64,000 nucleotides of DNA from an uncultured Paracoccaceae bacterium (GTDB taxonomy: Bacteria; Pseudomonadota; Alphaproteobacteria; Rhodobacterales; Rhodobacteraceae). This document shows positions 26,586 to 35,972 of this stretch, one piece after another (positions within the stretch are counted from its first letter, which is position 1; each line of letters starts with the position of its first letter). Both the position numbers and the translations under genes were made by a program. The stretch is taken from NCBI GenBank assembly GCA_947500005.1, contig CANMQJ010000008.1, positions 62,001 through 126,000 of the forward strand. The letters run 5' to 3'. The notes beneath the pieces were generated by a model. It ran no database searches, was not told the DNA's origin, and saw only the letters and a list, made by a program, of their open reading frames with translations.

Positions 26586-27058
26586 CGGACGCGAAATTCG
26601 AGGACGCGCGCGAGGCGCCGCTGAACCTGGGCGCGGAGGACGAGGATGACCTGAAGGTCATTTCGTCCTTGGTGCAGGATTCCGTCTTTCCGGTGACCGA
26701 AATAGCGTGGCAGCCGGCGAAACGGCGCTTTGCGCTGTTGCTCAACCGGTTCCGCTGGGAAGATCTGCCTGCGGCCGAGCGGGGCGCACATGATCCCGAG
26801 CGCGTGCGCTCGCTTCTGGTCTTCGAGAACGTTCAGGGCGTTGCAAGCCAGGGGGTGGACCGCGCGGACAAGGACCTGATCCTGTCGCTTTTGTCGGTGG
26901 CCTTCGAGCCGGGCGAGGACGGAACCGGCGATATCCACCTGATCCTGGCGGGCGATGGCGCGATCCGGTTGTCCGTCGAGGCGATCGAGGTTCGGCTGAA
27001 GGATGTGACCCGGCCCTACCGCGCCCCGTCGGGCAAGGCACCCAGACACCCCGATTGA
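26582..27058 (+). CDS. DUF2948 family protein
   Basis: A 158-residue cytoplasmic protein with the DUF2948 pattern ([35 protein letters not shown] and a C-terminal [18 protein letters not shown]). No known function. It overlaps murA by 4 nt and is followed by hisD after 61 nt; the murA-DUF2948-hisD order is familiar in Rhodobacteraceae. No membrane segment or signal peptide is seen. Confidence 0.88.
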   Translation: MTDAKFEDAREAPLNLGAEDEDDLKVISSLVQDSVFPVTEIAWQPAKRRFALLLNRFRWEDLPAAERGAHDPERVRSLLVFENVQGVASQGVDRADKDLILSLLSVAFEPGEDGTGDIHLILAGDGAIRLSVEAIEVRLKDVTRPYRAPSGKAPRHPD

Positions 27059-27119
27059 CCGCTTGAGGCCAACCGGTCGGGCCGCTATGTCCGGCGGATA
27101 AACGCCCGGAGGACATCAC

Positions 27120-28421
27120 ATGCCGCAATTCCTGGACACGAGCACGCCCGAGTTCGAGGGCGCCTTTGCCGCGCTGCTGAGCGCCAAGCGCGAGGACAGC
27201 CCGGATGTGGACGAGGTGGTGGCCGCGATCATCGCCGATGTGCGCGCGCGTGGCGATGCGGCGGTGATCGAGCTGACCGAGCGGTTCGACCGGGTGTCGC
27301 TGACGCCCGAGGGGCTGCGGTTTTCACCCTCGGAGGTGGATGCGGCGATTGCCGAGGTGCCCGAGGCCGAGCGTGCGGCGCTGGAATTGGCCGCCGGGCG
27401 CATCCGGGCCTATCACGCGCGGCAGATGCCCGCGGGCGAGGAATGGACGGATGAGGCGGGTGCCACGCTGGGCTGGCGCTGGTCGGCGGTGTCGGCGGCG
27501 GGGCTTTACGTGCCGGGCGGGCTGGCGTCCTATCCCTCCTCCGTGCTGATGAACGCGGTGCCGGCCAAGGTGGCGGGTGTGGAGCGGCTTGCCATCGCGG
27601 TGCCGACGCCCGGCGGGGTAGTGAACCCGTTGGTCCTGCTGGCGGCTCGGCTTGCAGGGGTCGACGAGATATATCGCATCGGCGGGGCGCAGGCCATCGC
27701 GGCGCTGGCCTATGGGACGGAGAGCATCGCGCCGGTGGACAAGATCACCGGACCCGGCAACGCCTTTGTCGCGGCGGCCAAGCGGCGGGTTTTCGGCAAG
27801 GTGGGGATCGACATGATCGCGGGGCCGTCCGAGATCCTGGTGATCGCCGACCGCGACAACGATCCGGACTGGATCGCGCTAGACCTGCTGAGCCAGGCCG
27901 AGCATGACGAGAGCGCGCAGTCGATCCTGATCACCGACGATGCTGGTTTCGGCCGGGCGGTGGCCCAGGCGGTGGAGCAGCGCCTTCTGACGCTGGAACG
28001 GCGCGAGATCGCGGGCGCCTCCTGGCGGGATTTCGGGGCGGTGATCGTGGTGCAGGACATGGATGAAGCAGCGGCCCTGTCGAACCGCATCGCGCCCGAG
28101 CACCTGGAGCTGTGCGTGGCCGATCCCGAGGGGCTGAGCCGCAAGACGGTCCATGCGGGCGCGATCTTTCTTGGCCAGTACACGCCCGAGGCGATCGGGG
28201 ATTACGTGGGCGGGCCGAACCACGTCTTGCCCACGGCGCGCTCGGCGCGGTTCTCCTCGGGCCTGTCGGTGATGGATTTCCTCAAGCGGACCACCGTCGC
28301 GCGGATGACGCCCGAGGCGCTGCGCGCCATCGGCCCCGCGGCCGAGACGCTGGCGCGTTCAGAGAGCCTCGAGGCGCATGGGCTGTCGGTGCGGGCGCGG
28401 CTGGACCGGCTCAACGGGTGA
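27120..28421 (+). CDS. hisD: histidinol dehydrogenase
   Basis: A 433-residue zinc-dependent enzyme that oxidises L-histidinol to histidine in two NAD-linked steps. Signatures include GWRWSAVSAAGLYVPGG, IYRIGGAQAIAALAYGT, KITGPGNAFVAAAKR, IAGPSEILVIAD, SQAEHDESAQS and the late IAPEHLEL. Length is standard. Other his genes are not nearby. A dispersed palindromic element immediately follows the stop. Confidence 0.98.
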   Translation: MPQFLDTSTPEFEGAFAALLSAKREDSPDVDEVVAAIIADVRARGDAAVIELTERFDRVSLTPEGLRFSPSEVDAAIAEVPEAERAALELAAGRIRAYHARQMPAGEEWTDEAGATLGWRWSAVSAAGLYVPGGLASYPSSVLMNAVPAKVAGVERLAIAVPTPGGVVNPLVLLAARLAGVDEIYRIGGAQAIAALAYGTESIAPVDKITGPGNAFVAAAKRRVFGKVGIDMIAGPSEILVIADRDNDPDWIALDLLSQAEHDESAQSILITDDAGFGRAVAQAVEQRLLTLERREIAGASWRDFGAVIVVQDMDEAAALSNRIAPEHLELCVADPEGLSRKTVHAGAIFLGQYTPEAIGDYVGGPNHVLPTARSARFSSGLSVMDFLKRTTVARMTPEALRAIGPAAETLARSESLEAHGLSVRARLDRLNG

Positions 28422-28483
28422 GGGGGCGCTGCCCCCTCGGCCCTTGCGGGCCTCACCCCCGGGATATTTCAATCAAGAGGAAG
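28420..28483 (+). repeat. dispersed intergenic palindromic element, copy B
   Basis: GAGGGGGC/GCCCCCTC palindrome with a 3-nt loop, a second small palindrome GGCCC/GGGCC, then CCCCCGGGATATTTC and CAAGAGGAAG. It begins at the hisD stop and probably acts as part of the transcript end. Copies A and C share the downstream '(G)GATATTT...AAGAGGAA' core. Confidence 0.7.
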
Positions 28484-28578
28484 TGGCGGGCGCGCGCGGG
28501 GGTTTGACATCGCCGCGCAGAGCGCGACTCTCGGGCCTGTCGGCCGGGTGAGTCGACGAGATCTATTGGAGACCCCGC

Positions 28579-29526
28579 ATGACCCCTGAGGCCCCCGCAA
28601 CCGCGCCGAGCACCCATGACGCCGAGGAGGATGCGCGCAATCGCGACATCCTGATCTATGTGAATGGCGAGTTGCTGCATCGCGACGAGGCCAAGGTCTC
28701 GGTCTACGATTCCGGCTTCATGCTGGGCGACGGCATGTGGGAGGGGATGCGCCTTTACGACGGAGTCTGGGCGTTCTTCGACGAGCACATGGACCGCTTT
28801 TTCGACTCCTGCAAGGCGGTGAGCCTGGAGGTCGGCATGGACCGCGACGGGATCATGGCGGCGCTGACGAAGACGGCCGAGGCCAACGGGATGGTCACAG
28901 ATGTGCATTGCCGCCTGATGCTGACGCGGGGGGTCAAGGTCAAACCCTTCCAGCATCCCAAGCTCAGCCAGTCGGGGCCGACACTGGTGATCATCATGGA
29001 GCATTCCAAACCGGCCGATGCCTTGCAGTCGCGCGGCATCCGGCTGGCCACGGTGCCGCAGGTGCGCGGGCTGCCGATGAGCCAGGATGCCAAGTATAAC
29101 AGCCATTCCAAGCTGAACTGCGTGATCGCCTGTTTGCAGGCCGAGCAGGCAGGCGGCGACGAGGGGCTGATGCTGGACCCGCATGGTTTCGTGAACACAA
29201 CCAATGCCTGCAACTTCTTCATCGTCCGTCGGGGCGAGGTTTGGACCTCGACCGGGGATTACTGCATGAACGGGGTGACGCGTCAGAAGGTGATCGACAT
29301 CTGCCGCGACAACGGCATCCCGGTGCGGGAAAGGAATTTCAGCCTGGTCGAAGCTTATGGCGCGGATGAAGCCTTTCTGACCGGAACCTTCGGGGCGCAG
29401 ACGCCGGTGGCCGAGATCGACGGCAAGCAGATCGGCAGCGGCGACAGGCCGGTGATGCGGCGGATCCGGCGGCTTTACAAGGATCTGATCGAGCGCGAGA
29501 TCGAGCGGCAGAAGGGCCGGGCGTAG
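28579..29526 (+). CDS. class IV aminotransferase (branched-chain/D-amino-acid aminotransferase family)
   Basis: A 315-residue PLP fold-type IV protein. The GFMLGDGMWEGMRLYDG segment is the family's start-of-domain signature, the PLP lysine is in YNSHSKLNCVIACLQA, and LDPHGFVNTTNACNFFIV plus TGTFGAQTPV follow. It could be a branched-chain or D-amino-acid transaminase, or an aminodeoxychorismate-lyase-like enzyme; specificity cannot be decided. A GGAGA box precedes the ATG. It is convergent with the agmatinase gene. Confidence 0.88.
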   Translation: MTPEAPATAPSTHDAEEDARNRDILIYVNGELLHRDEAKVSVYDSGFMLGDGMWEGMRLYDGVWAFFDEHMDRFFDSCKAVSLEVGMDRDGIMAALTKTAEANGMVTDVHCRLMLTRGVKVKPFQHPKLSQSGPTLVIIMEHSKPADALQSRGIRLATVPQVRGLPMSQDAKYNSHSKLNCVIACLQAEQAGGDEGLMLDPHGFVNTTNACNFFIVRRGEVWTSTGDYCMNGVTRQKVIDICRDNGIPVRERNFSLVEAYGADEAFLTGTFGAQTPVAEIDGKQIGSGDRPVMRRIRRLYKDLIEREIERQKGRA

Positions 29527-29554
29527 GGCAGGGTTCTACCCCGCCGCCCCTGGG

Positions 29555-30400
29555 CTACAGGCAGGCCGCCATGAGGCGGTAGGTGATCTGGGCCGCGGTG
29601 AAATCCCAGGCCGCGTTGCCGTCGGGCGCAAGTTCCACCACGTCGAGGCCCACGCATTTGCGGCCCTTGAGCGCGTATTCCACGAGATGCAGCGCCTGGT
29701 AGTAACCCAGTCCGCCGGGCACGGGCGTGCCGGTGGCGGGCATCTGGCTGGGGTCGAGTCCGTCCACGTCGAAGCTGACATAGACCAGCTCGGGGAAATC
29801 CTCGGGCAGGTCGACCTGGTGGATATTGCCGGTCACGAGATCCTCGGCATCGCGGAAGAAGACCCGGTTGCGCTCGCGGCTTTCCATCTCGTCCGCCGAG
29901 AGCGCGCGCACGCCGAACTGCGCCAGGCGGTGGCCGTCCTCGGCAAGCAGGTGCATGACGGAGGCGTGGGAATGTTTCTCGCCCTGGTAGGCGATGCGCA
30001 GATCGGCATGGGCGTCGATCTGGACGATGCCCAGGGGCTGTCCCAGAGCGCGGGAGACGCCGGTGACCGCGCCGTAGGAGAGCGAATGTTCGCCGCCCAG
30101 CGTCACGGGGATGCGGCCCGCGCGCGTCGCGGCTTCGGTGCGTCGGGCCAGGCGTTCCATGACTTCGGGCAGGGGGCCGGTGCAGTCGAGCGGCTCCTCG
30201 GTCAATATGCCCCGCGCGCAGGGTTCCAGCCCGCGGGTGGCGCGTTCCAGCTCGTTCGAGGCCTCGATGATGGCCGCGGGGCCGCCTGCTGTGCCCGCGC
30301 CATAGGAGACGGTGCGTTCGAGCGGGACGGAGATGATACGGAAGCGGGCGTCTTCGCTGCGTTCGGAGGCGGTGAGTTCGCTGTCGAGGAAGATGGTCAC
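29555..30400 (-). CDS. speB: agmatinase (arginase/agmatinase family)
   Basis: A 281-residue manganese hydrolase, probably agmatine to putrescine plus urea. The metal-ligand motifs are present: GGEHS, DAHADLR and SFDVDGLDPSQMPATGTPVPGG. I chose the GTG at 30400 (TIFLDSELT), which overlaps the upstream stop (GTGA) behind a GGAG box; the frame is open further but that part is out-of-frame-like sequence of the neighbour. It is the last gene of the polyamine operon after speA, the carboxy(nor)spermidine synthase and the decarboxylase, which favours agmatinase over arginase. Confidence 0.9.
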   Translation of the reverse strand: MTIFLDSELTASERSEDARFRIISVPLERTVSYGAGTAGGPAAIIEASNELERATRGLEPCARGILTEEPLDCTGPLPEVMERLARRTEAATRAGRIPVTLGGEHSLSYGAVTGVSRALGQPLGIVQIDAHADLRIAYQGEKHSHASVMHLLAEDGHRLAQFGVRALSADEMESRERNRVFFRDAEDLVTGNIHQVDLPEDFPELVYVSFDVDGLDPSQMPATGTPVPGGLGYYQALHLVEYALKGRKCVGLDVVELAPDGNAAWDFTAAQITYRLMAACL

Positions 30401-31566
30401 GAGAGGCGCTCCTTGAAGTCCTGGTAGCCGAATTCGCGGATGAGCGTCAGCTTGTCGGTTTCGCTGTTCCACAGCGCGATCGAGGGCAGGGGCACGCCGT
30501 TGAAGGTGTTGGTCTTGACCATCGAGTAATGCGCCTGGTCGAGAAAGGCAAAGCGCTGGCCGGGTTTCAGAGGCGCCGGGAAGGTGTAGTCACCGATCAC
30601 GTCGCCCGCGAGGCAGGAGGGGCCGCCGAGCCGGTAGGTGTGGCCCGTCTCGGCCTCGCCCAGCAGGGCGGGGCGATAGGGTGCCTCGATCACGTCGGGC
30701 ATGTGGCAGGTGGCGGAGATGTCGACGATGGCGAGGTCGCGGTCGTTATGCAGGGTATCGAGCACCTCGCCCACGAGGATGCCCGCGTCGAGCGCCACCG
30801 CCTCGCCGGGTTCGAGATAGACCTCGACGCCGTATTTCTGGCGGACCTCGCTGAGCAGGGCGACAAGCCCCTCGCGGTCGTAATCGGCACGGGTGACATG
30901 GTGGCCGCCGCCGAAATTCATCCATTTCATCTGCGGCAGGTAGGGGGCGATATGGGGTTCGACCGCCTTCCACGTGCGCTGGAGCGGCTCGAACCCCTGT
31001 TCGCAGAGCGTGTGCATGTGCAGCCCGGCCACGCCGGCGAGCGCGGCCTTGTCGAGCTGGCTGACCGGCGTGCCGAGGCGCGAACAGGGCGCGGCGGGAT
31101 CGTATTTCGGGACCTCGCCCTCGGAATGTTCGGGGTTGATGCGCAGGCCCACCTGCTTGCCCGCGAAGCGGATGCGGGGGGCGAAGCGGTCCTTCTGGGC
31201 GGGCGTGTTGAAGATGACGTGATCGGAAAGGGCGGCGATCTCGTCGATGTCGCTGTCCTTGTAGGCGGCGCAGAAGGTCGCGACCTCGCCGCCATATTCC
31301 TCGCGCCCCAGTCGCGCCTCATGGATGCCCGAGGCGCAGGTGCCGCCGAGATAGTGCCGGATCAGCGGGGCCACGGCGAACATGGAAAACGCCTTGAGCG
31401 CGGAGAGCACATGGGCGCCGGATCGGTCGGAAATCTCCTTGAGGACCTTGAGGTTCCGCTCCAGCGCCTTTTCGTCCACGACGAAACAGGGCGAGGGGAC
31501 GCGGGTGAGGTCGAAATCGCGGAAGGCGCCGGGATCGCCGGCCTGGGTTGCCATCATGTCTGCCAT
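30397..31566 (-). CDS. nspC: carboxynorspermidine/carboxyspermidine decarboxylase
   Basis: A 389-residue PLP fold-type III decarboxylase. The PLP lysine is in LSALKAFSMFAV near residue 58; HMHTLCEQ, NFGGGHHVTRADYD, LEPGEAVAL and GGPSCLAGDVIGDY match NspC-type enzymes. It makes spermidine (or norspermidine) from the carboxylated precursor produced by the neighbouring synthase. Its stop overlaps the agmatinase GTG. An 87-nt gap with a dispersed repeat separates it from the synthase upstream. Confidence 0.94.
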   Translation of the reverse strand: MADMMATQAGDPGAFRDFDLTRVPSPCFVVDEKALERNLKVLKEISDRSGAHVLSALKAFSMFAVAPLIRHYLGGTCASGIHEARLGREEYGGEVATFCAAYKDSDIDEIAALSDHVIFNTPAQKDRFAPRIRFAGKQVGLRINPEHSEGEVPKYDPAAPCSRLGTPVSQLDKAALAGVAGLHMHTLCEQGFEPLQRTWKAVEPHIAPYLPQMKWMNFGGGHHVTRADYDREGLVALLSEVRQKYGVEVYLEPGEAVALDAGILVGEVLDTLHNDRDLAIVDISATCHMPDVIEAPYRPALLGEAETGHTYRLGGPSCLAGDVIGDYTFPAPLKPGQRFAFLDQAHYSMVKTNTFNGVPLPSIALWNSETDKLTLIREFGYQDFKERLS

Positions 31567-31593
31567 CTCCGGCGTCTCCTTTGAATGGAGAGG

Positions 31594-31645
31594 CCGGGGG
31601 GCGCTGCCCCCCGGACCCCCCGGGATATTTTCAGCAAGAGGAAAG
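31594..31645 (+). repeat. dispersed intergenic palindromic element, copy C
   Basis: GGGGGGC/GCCCCCC palindrome, then CCCCCCGGGATATTTTC and CAAGAGGAAAG. It has the same plus-strand orientation as copies A and B, although here both flanking genes are on the minus strand and belong to one operon. Confidence 0.7.
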
Positions 31646-31653
31646 AGGGAAGA

Positions 31654-32892
31654 TCAGAACTGAACCGGGCCGTCGAGCTCGTGGACCTGCCAGGGCAGGC
31701 CCTGGTCGTTCAGCATGTCCATGAAATTGTCCGGGTCGAGCTGTTCCATGTTCCATACGCCGGGTTCTCTCCAGTTGCCCTTGAGGACCTGCGCCGCGCC
31801 GATCATCGCGGGCACGCCGGTGGTGTAGGAGACGGCCTGAGACCCGACCTCGCGGAAGCATTCCTCGTGATCGCAGATGTTGTAGATGTAATAGGTCTTC
31901 TCGCCCGGGCCGTCCTTGGCCTGGCCGGTGGCGATGTCGCCGATGACGGCCTTGCCCCTGGTTTCGGCGCCCAGCTCGCCGGGATCGGGGAGCAGGGTTT
32001 TCAGGAACTGGATCGGGATGATTTCCTTGCCGTCATGCATGACCGGGTCGATCCGGGTCATGCCAACATTCTGAAGCACCTTGGCATGGGTGATATAGGC
32101 GTCGCCGAAGGTCATCCAGAAGCGCGCGCGCTCGATCTCGGGGAAGTGGGTCGAAAGCGACTCCAGCTCCTCGTGATACATCAGGTACATGTTCTTGGGC
32201 CCGATGGCGGGGAAGTCGAACTCCACCTTGTGGGTCATGGCGGGGGTGGTCTTCCACTCGCCGTTCTCCCAGTGGCGCGCCTCGGCCAGAACCTCGCGCA
32301 GGTTGATCTCGGGGTTGAAATTTGTGGCGAATTCCTGGTCGTTGGAGCCGCCATTGGCGTCGAGCACGTCGATCTGGCGGATCGTGTCGAGCTTGTGTTT
32401 CCTGAGCCACTTGGCGAAGACCGAGGTCACGCCGGGATCGAAGCCCGAGCCCAGGATGGCGGTCAGTCCGGCCTGCCTGAACTTGTCCTGATAGGCCCAT
32501 TGCCAGTGATATTCGAACTTTGCCTCGTCCTCGGGCTCGTAATTGGCGGTGTCGAGGTAGTGGCAGCCGGCCTCGAGGCAGGCATCCATCAGCACGAGAT
32601 CCTGGTAGGGCAGGGCGAGGTTTACGAGGATCTCGGCGCCGGTCTCCTTGATGAGCGCGACGGTGGCCGAGACGTCATAGGCGTCGAGCGCGGCGGTCCT
32701 GATGTTCACGCCCACGCGGTCCTTGACCGATTTCGCGATGGCGTCGCATTTCGACTTGGTGCGGCTGGCCAGCGTGATCTCGGTGAAGATCTCGGGATTC
32801 ATCGCCATCTTGTGTACGGCGGCATGGCTTACGCCGCCCGCGCCAACAACCAGTGTCTTGCCCATGGGGTATCCTCCTCTGGGGGTGATCAT
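31654..32892 (-). CDS. carboxynorspermidine/carboxyspermidine synthase (saccharopine dehydrogenase family)
   Basis: A 412-residue NAD(P)-dependent reductive condensing enzyme. The N-terminal Rossmann motif is VVGAGGVSHAAVHKM, and GCHYLDTANYEPEDEAKFEYHWQW, GFDPGVTSVF and DANGGSNDQEFATNFNPEINLRE are typical of the CASDH group. It joins putrescine (or diaminopropane) to aspartate semialdehyde to give carboxyspermidine (or carboxynorspermidine). Its start overlaps the speA stop by 4 nt, so the two are coupled. With nspC it replaces the S-adenosylmethionine decarboxylase/spermidine synthase route. Confidence 0.94.
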   Translation of the reverse strand: MITPRGGYPMGKTLVVGAGGVSHAAVHKMAMNPEIFTEITLASRTKSKCDAIAKSVKDRVGVNIRTAALDAYDVSATVALIKETGAEILVNLALPYQDLVLMDACLEAGCHYLDTANYEPEDEAKFEYHWQWAYQDKFRQAGLTAILGSGFDPGVTSVFAKWLRKHKLDTIRQIDVLDANGGSNDQEFATNFNPEINLREVLAEARHWENGEWKTTPAMTHKVEFDFPAIGPKNMYLMYHEELESLSTHFPEIERARFWMTFGDAYITHAKVLQNVGMTRIDPVMHDGKEIIPIQFLKTLLPDPGELGAETRGKAVIGDIATGQAKDGPGEKTYYIYNICDHEECFREVGSQAVSYTTGVPAMIGAAQVLKGNWREPGVWNMEQLDPDNFMDMLNDQGLPWQVHELDGPVQF

Positions 32893-34778
32893 TCGTAATA
32901 GGTGTAGCCGTTGATGGAATCGCGATAGGCGCTCATCAAGGTCTTGCGGTCATTCGCCTTGAGGCTGCCCGAGGCGATCGCCTCGTCCACCATCTTGCGG
33001 AAGGCGGCGACGCAGTCCTGCGGGTCGAACTCCACATAGGCCATGACCTCGGAGATGGTGTCGCCCTCCTGCTCGTGCAGCAGCTCGAACCCGCCATCGG
33101 GCTTGAGGTCGATGGTGACGACGTTGGTATCGCCGAAGAGGTTGTGCAGGTCGCCCAGCGTCTCCTGGTAGGCGCCGACGAAGAAGACGCCCATGTAATA
33201 CTCCTCATCCTCGGGCAGGGTATGCACGGGCAGCGAGGGCGAGGTGCCGTCGGCGAGGATGAAGCGGTCGATCTTGCCATCGCTGTCGCAGGTGATGTCG
33301 GAGAGCACCGCGCGGCGGTCGGGGGCGTGGTCGAGCATCTGAAGCGGCACGATCGGGTGCAGCTGGTCGATGGCCCAGACATCGGGGAGCGACTGGAAGA
33401 GCGAGAAGTTGCAGTGGTAGATGTCGGCCAGCTTTTCGAGCTGGTCGTCCACATCGCTGACCTCATCGGAGCTGGCCACCAGCGCCTTGATGCGCGCCAT
33501 CAGCCGCAGGTAGATGCGTTCGGCGCGGGCCATCTGGCGCAGGTCGACATAGCCGCGGCGAAAGAGCGCGCGCAGCTCGTTGCGGTAGAAGGTGGCGTCG
33601 TTCCAGCATTCCTGGAGACGGGCCGGGGAGAGGTAGCCCTCGACCGCAGCGAGGTCGGAAACCATGTGGTGATCGTCAGGCTCCACCTGGGGGGCGTCGG
33701 GCGCGTCGTAGAGCGTGCTTTCGAGCACGTTGAACACGAGCATGGACGAGGTGGCCACCACGGCACGGCCGCTTTCGGTGACCAGCGTGGGATGCGCCAC
33801 CTCGGCCTCATCCATCGCGTAGGCCACGGTCTCGACCACGTTGGCGCAATATTCCTCCACCGAGTAGTTGATCGAATTCTCGGTGGCCTTCTTCTCGCCC
33901 GTGTAATCGACGCCCATGCCGCCGCCGAGGTCGAGATGGGTGAGCGGCACACCTTCCTTGGTGAGTTCGGTGAAGTAGCGGCAGGCTTCGCCCACGGCGC
34001 GGCGCACGTCGTTGACGTCGGGGACCTGGCTGCCGAGATGGGAGTGCTGAAGCTTGAGGCACTGGATCAGCCCGGCGGCGCGCAACTGGTCGATCACCGA
34101 AACGAGTTGATCGGTGTTCATCCCGAAGGCGGAACGGTCGCCGGAGCTTTCCTCCCACTTGCCGCTGATCTGGTTGGTGAGCTTGACGCGCACGCCCAGG
34201 ATCGGCTCGATCCCCAGTTCCTTGTAGACCTGGATGACGGTTTCGGCCTCTTTCGGGCTTTCCAGGACGATCACGGTGTTGAAGCCAAGCTTGCGCGACA
34301 GGGTGGCGAGCCGGATGAATTCGGCGTCCTTGATCCCGTTGCAGACGATCAGCGACTCGCGCGAGAGGCGGTGGGCAAGCGCGATCACCAGTTCGGGCTT
34401 GGAGCCGGCCTCGAGCCCGTGATGATAGGGCATGCCATATTCCACGATGCGGTCGATCACCTGCGCCTGCTGGTTGACCTTGATCGGGAAGACGCCGCGA
34501 TAGGCCCCCTTGTAGCCGGTGCGCGCGATGGCGGCGCCGAAACTTTCGTTGATGTGGCGGATCTCGTTTTCAAGGTATGAGGCGACGCGCAGGATCATGG
34601 GCGAGCGGATGCCGCGCTCTTCAAGATCGCGCAGGATGCCGGGCAGGCTGATCGCGGGCGCTTCGGGCGCGCGGGGGTTGCGTAGCCCGATTTCGCCCCC
34701 TTCCGTCACCTCGATGAGGCCTTTGCCCCATTTTTCAACGCCATAGATGGAATGCGGTGCGTCGGTCGGGTGTTTCAA
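32889..34778 (-). CDS. speA: biosynthetic arginine decarboxylase
   Basis: A 629-residue PLP enzyme that converts arginine to agmatine. The N-terminus YGVEKWGKGLIEVTEGGEIGL, the PLP site GVFPIKVNQQAQVI near residue 100, SKPELVIALAHR, LQHSHLGSQVPDVNDVR and LDLGGGMGVDY are those of SpeA proteins, and the length is right. It is the first gene of the minus-strand polyamine operon (speA, carboxy(nor)spermidine synthase, nspC, speB). The 110 nt between it and the DUF1513 gene show nothing I can name. Confidence 0.96.
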   Translation of the reverse strand: MKHPTDAPHSIYGVEKWGKGLIEVTEGGEIGLRNPRAPEAPAISLPGILRDLEERGIRSPMILRVASYLENEIRHINESFGAAIARTGYKGAYRGVFPIKVNQQAQVIDRIVEYGMPYHHGLEAGSKPELVIALAHRLSRESLIVCNGIKDAEFIRLATLSRKLGFNTVIVLESPKEAETVIQVYKELGIEPILGVRVKLTNQISGKWEESSGDRSAFGMNTDQLVSVIDQLRAAGLIQCLKLQHSHLGSQVPDVNDVRRAVGEACRYFTELTKEGVPLTHLDLGGGMGVDYTGEKKATENSINYSVEEYCANVVETVAYAMDEAEVAHPTLVTESGRAVVATSSMLVFNVLESTLYDAPDAPQVEPDDHHMVSDLAAVEGYLSPARLQECWNDATFYRNELRALFRRGYVDLRQMARAERIYLRLMARIKALVASSDEVSDVDDQLEKLADIYHCNFSLFQSLPDVWAIDQLHPIVPLQMLDHAPDRRAVLSDITCDSDGKIDRFILADGTSPSLPVHTLPEDEEYYMGVFFVGAYQETLGDLHNLFGDTNVVTIDLKPDGGFELLHEQEGDTISEVMAYVEFDPQDCVAAFRKMVDEAIASGSLKANDRKTLMSAYRDSINGYTYYE

Positions 34779-34888
34779 TCAGGGGTCCCCCAGGGTCTGG
34801 TCCGTATCAGTCGGCGCCGCCGCCTTAGCGGAGGCTTTCGATTCTTCCAACATCAAACTGGGCTTATCGTTCCGAGGTCAAGGGCGGG

Positions 34889-35971
34889 TCAGGCCCGAGG
34901 GCCGGGCACGAGGTGGTTGTCCCAGTTGCAATCGTGGCGTTTGAGGTGGATCGCTCCGTCGCGGGTGATCCGTGCCACGGCGCCGGTGCCGGAGGTGCAG
35001 ACGAGCGCGTCGGGCGCCGCGGCGAGCCCGCAGATATCGTCCATCGGGTGGGCGTGCAGGAAGGCACCGGTTTCGATGTCGAAAAGATGGGCGACGCCGC
35101 CGCGCGGCGAGGTGATGGCGACGAGCGCCGCGCCCTGCGACAGCGCGACCGAGCCCGCATAGCCCCGGAGCCTTGCATGCAGCGGGCCGGGAGCCGCCAG
35201 CAGACGCGGGGCGGCGCCGCGCCGGTGCAGCCCGAGAAGCGGCGGCGTCTCGGCCGCATCTCCTTGCCACTGCATCGCGAAGGCGACGGTTCCGTCGGGG
35301 GCGAGGGCGAGGTGGCGGATCGAGTTGCGGTGCAGATCGTCCGAAAGTTCGACCCGGTCGAGGATTTCTCCATCAAGGCCAAGGTAGGTGAGGTTGGGCC
35401 GCATCGTGGCGAGGTTGAGCTTGGCACGGCCGCTGTCGGGATGGGTCTCGATCCCGCCATTGGCGACGACAAGGCTTTTTCCGTCGGGCATCAGTGCCAT
35501 GTCATGCGGGCCGGTGCCGCCCGAGTCGACAGCGCCGATCCGGCTCCAATCGCGCGTGTCCCAGATGCCGATACGGCCTTGACCCAGTTCGTAGGCGTTT
35601 TCAGTTGTGAAGAGAAGGGTGTCGTCTGCGGAGAAGGTGCCATGGCCATAGAAATGGTGGCCCGAAGGTGGGGTCAGCCGGGCCTGCACCGTGCCGGTGG
35701 TGCAATCGATCACCAGCGCGAAGGTGCCGGGGCGGCGGGCAAAGGCGACGGCAAGAGGGCGGTGCGGGTGCGCGGCGGCGGCATGGCCCCGCTCGGGCAG
35801 GGGGGTCGTGAAGGTTATCCCTCCCCCGGCATCCATCCCGGCGATGCGGAAGCCGCCATCGGGCCAGCGCCCGGCGGCGAGAAGTACCGGCGCGCCCAGC
35901 CCTGCCCATCCCGTGGCGGGCAGGGCGGCGCCCGCTGCGAGAGTGGCGAGAAAGCTGCGGCGCGTGGTCAT
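34889..35971 (-). CDS. DUF1513 family protein with Tat signal (beta-propeller)
   Basis: A 360-residue protein. The start MTTRRSFLATLAAGAALPATG is a twin-arginine signal, so it is exported folded. The rest has repeated beta-propeller-like blade sequences (FYGHGTFSADDTLLFTTEN, GPHDMALMPDGKSLVVANGG, IRHLALAPDGTVAFAMQW). DUF1513 proteins regularly stand next to imelysin and di-heme oxidoreductase genes, as here. It follows the imelysin gene by 1 nt, so it is the last gene of that operon. The role is unknown; periplasmic binding or an iron-linked function is inferred from context. Confidence 0.9.
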   Translation of the reverse strand: MTTRRSFLATLAAGAALPATGWAGLGAPVLLAAGRWPDGGFRIAGMDAGGGITFTTPLPERGHAAAAHPHRPLAVAFARRPGTFALVIDCTTGTVQARLTPPSGHHFYGHGTFSADDTLLFTTENAYELGQGRIGIWDTRDWSRIGAVDSGGTGPHDMALMPDGKSLVVANGGIETHPDSGRAKLNLATMRPNLTYLGLDGEILDRVELSDDLHRNSIRHLALAPDGTVAFAMQWQGDAAETPPLLGLHRRGAAPRLLAAPGPLHARLRGYAGSVALSQGAALVAITSPRGGVAHLFDIETGAFLHAHPMDDICGLAAAPDALVCTSGTGAVARITRDGAIHLKRHDCNWDNHLVPGPRA

Positions 35972-35972
35972 G

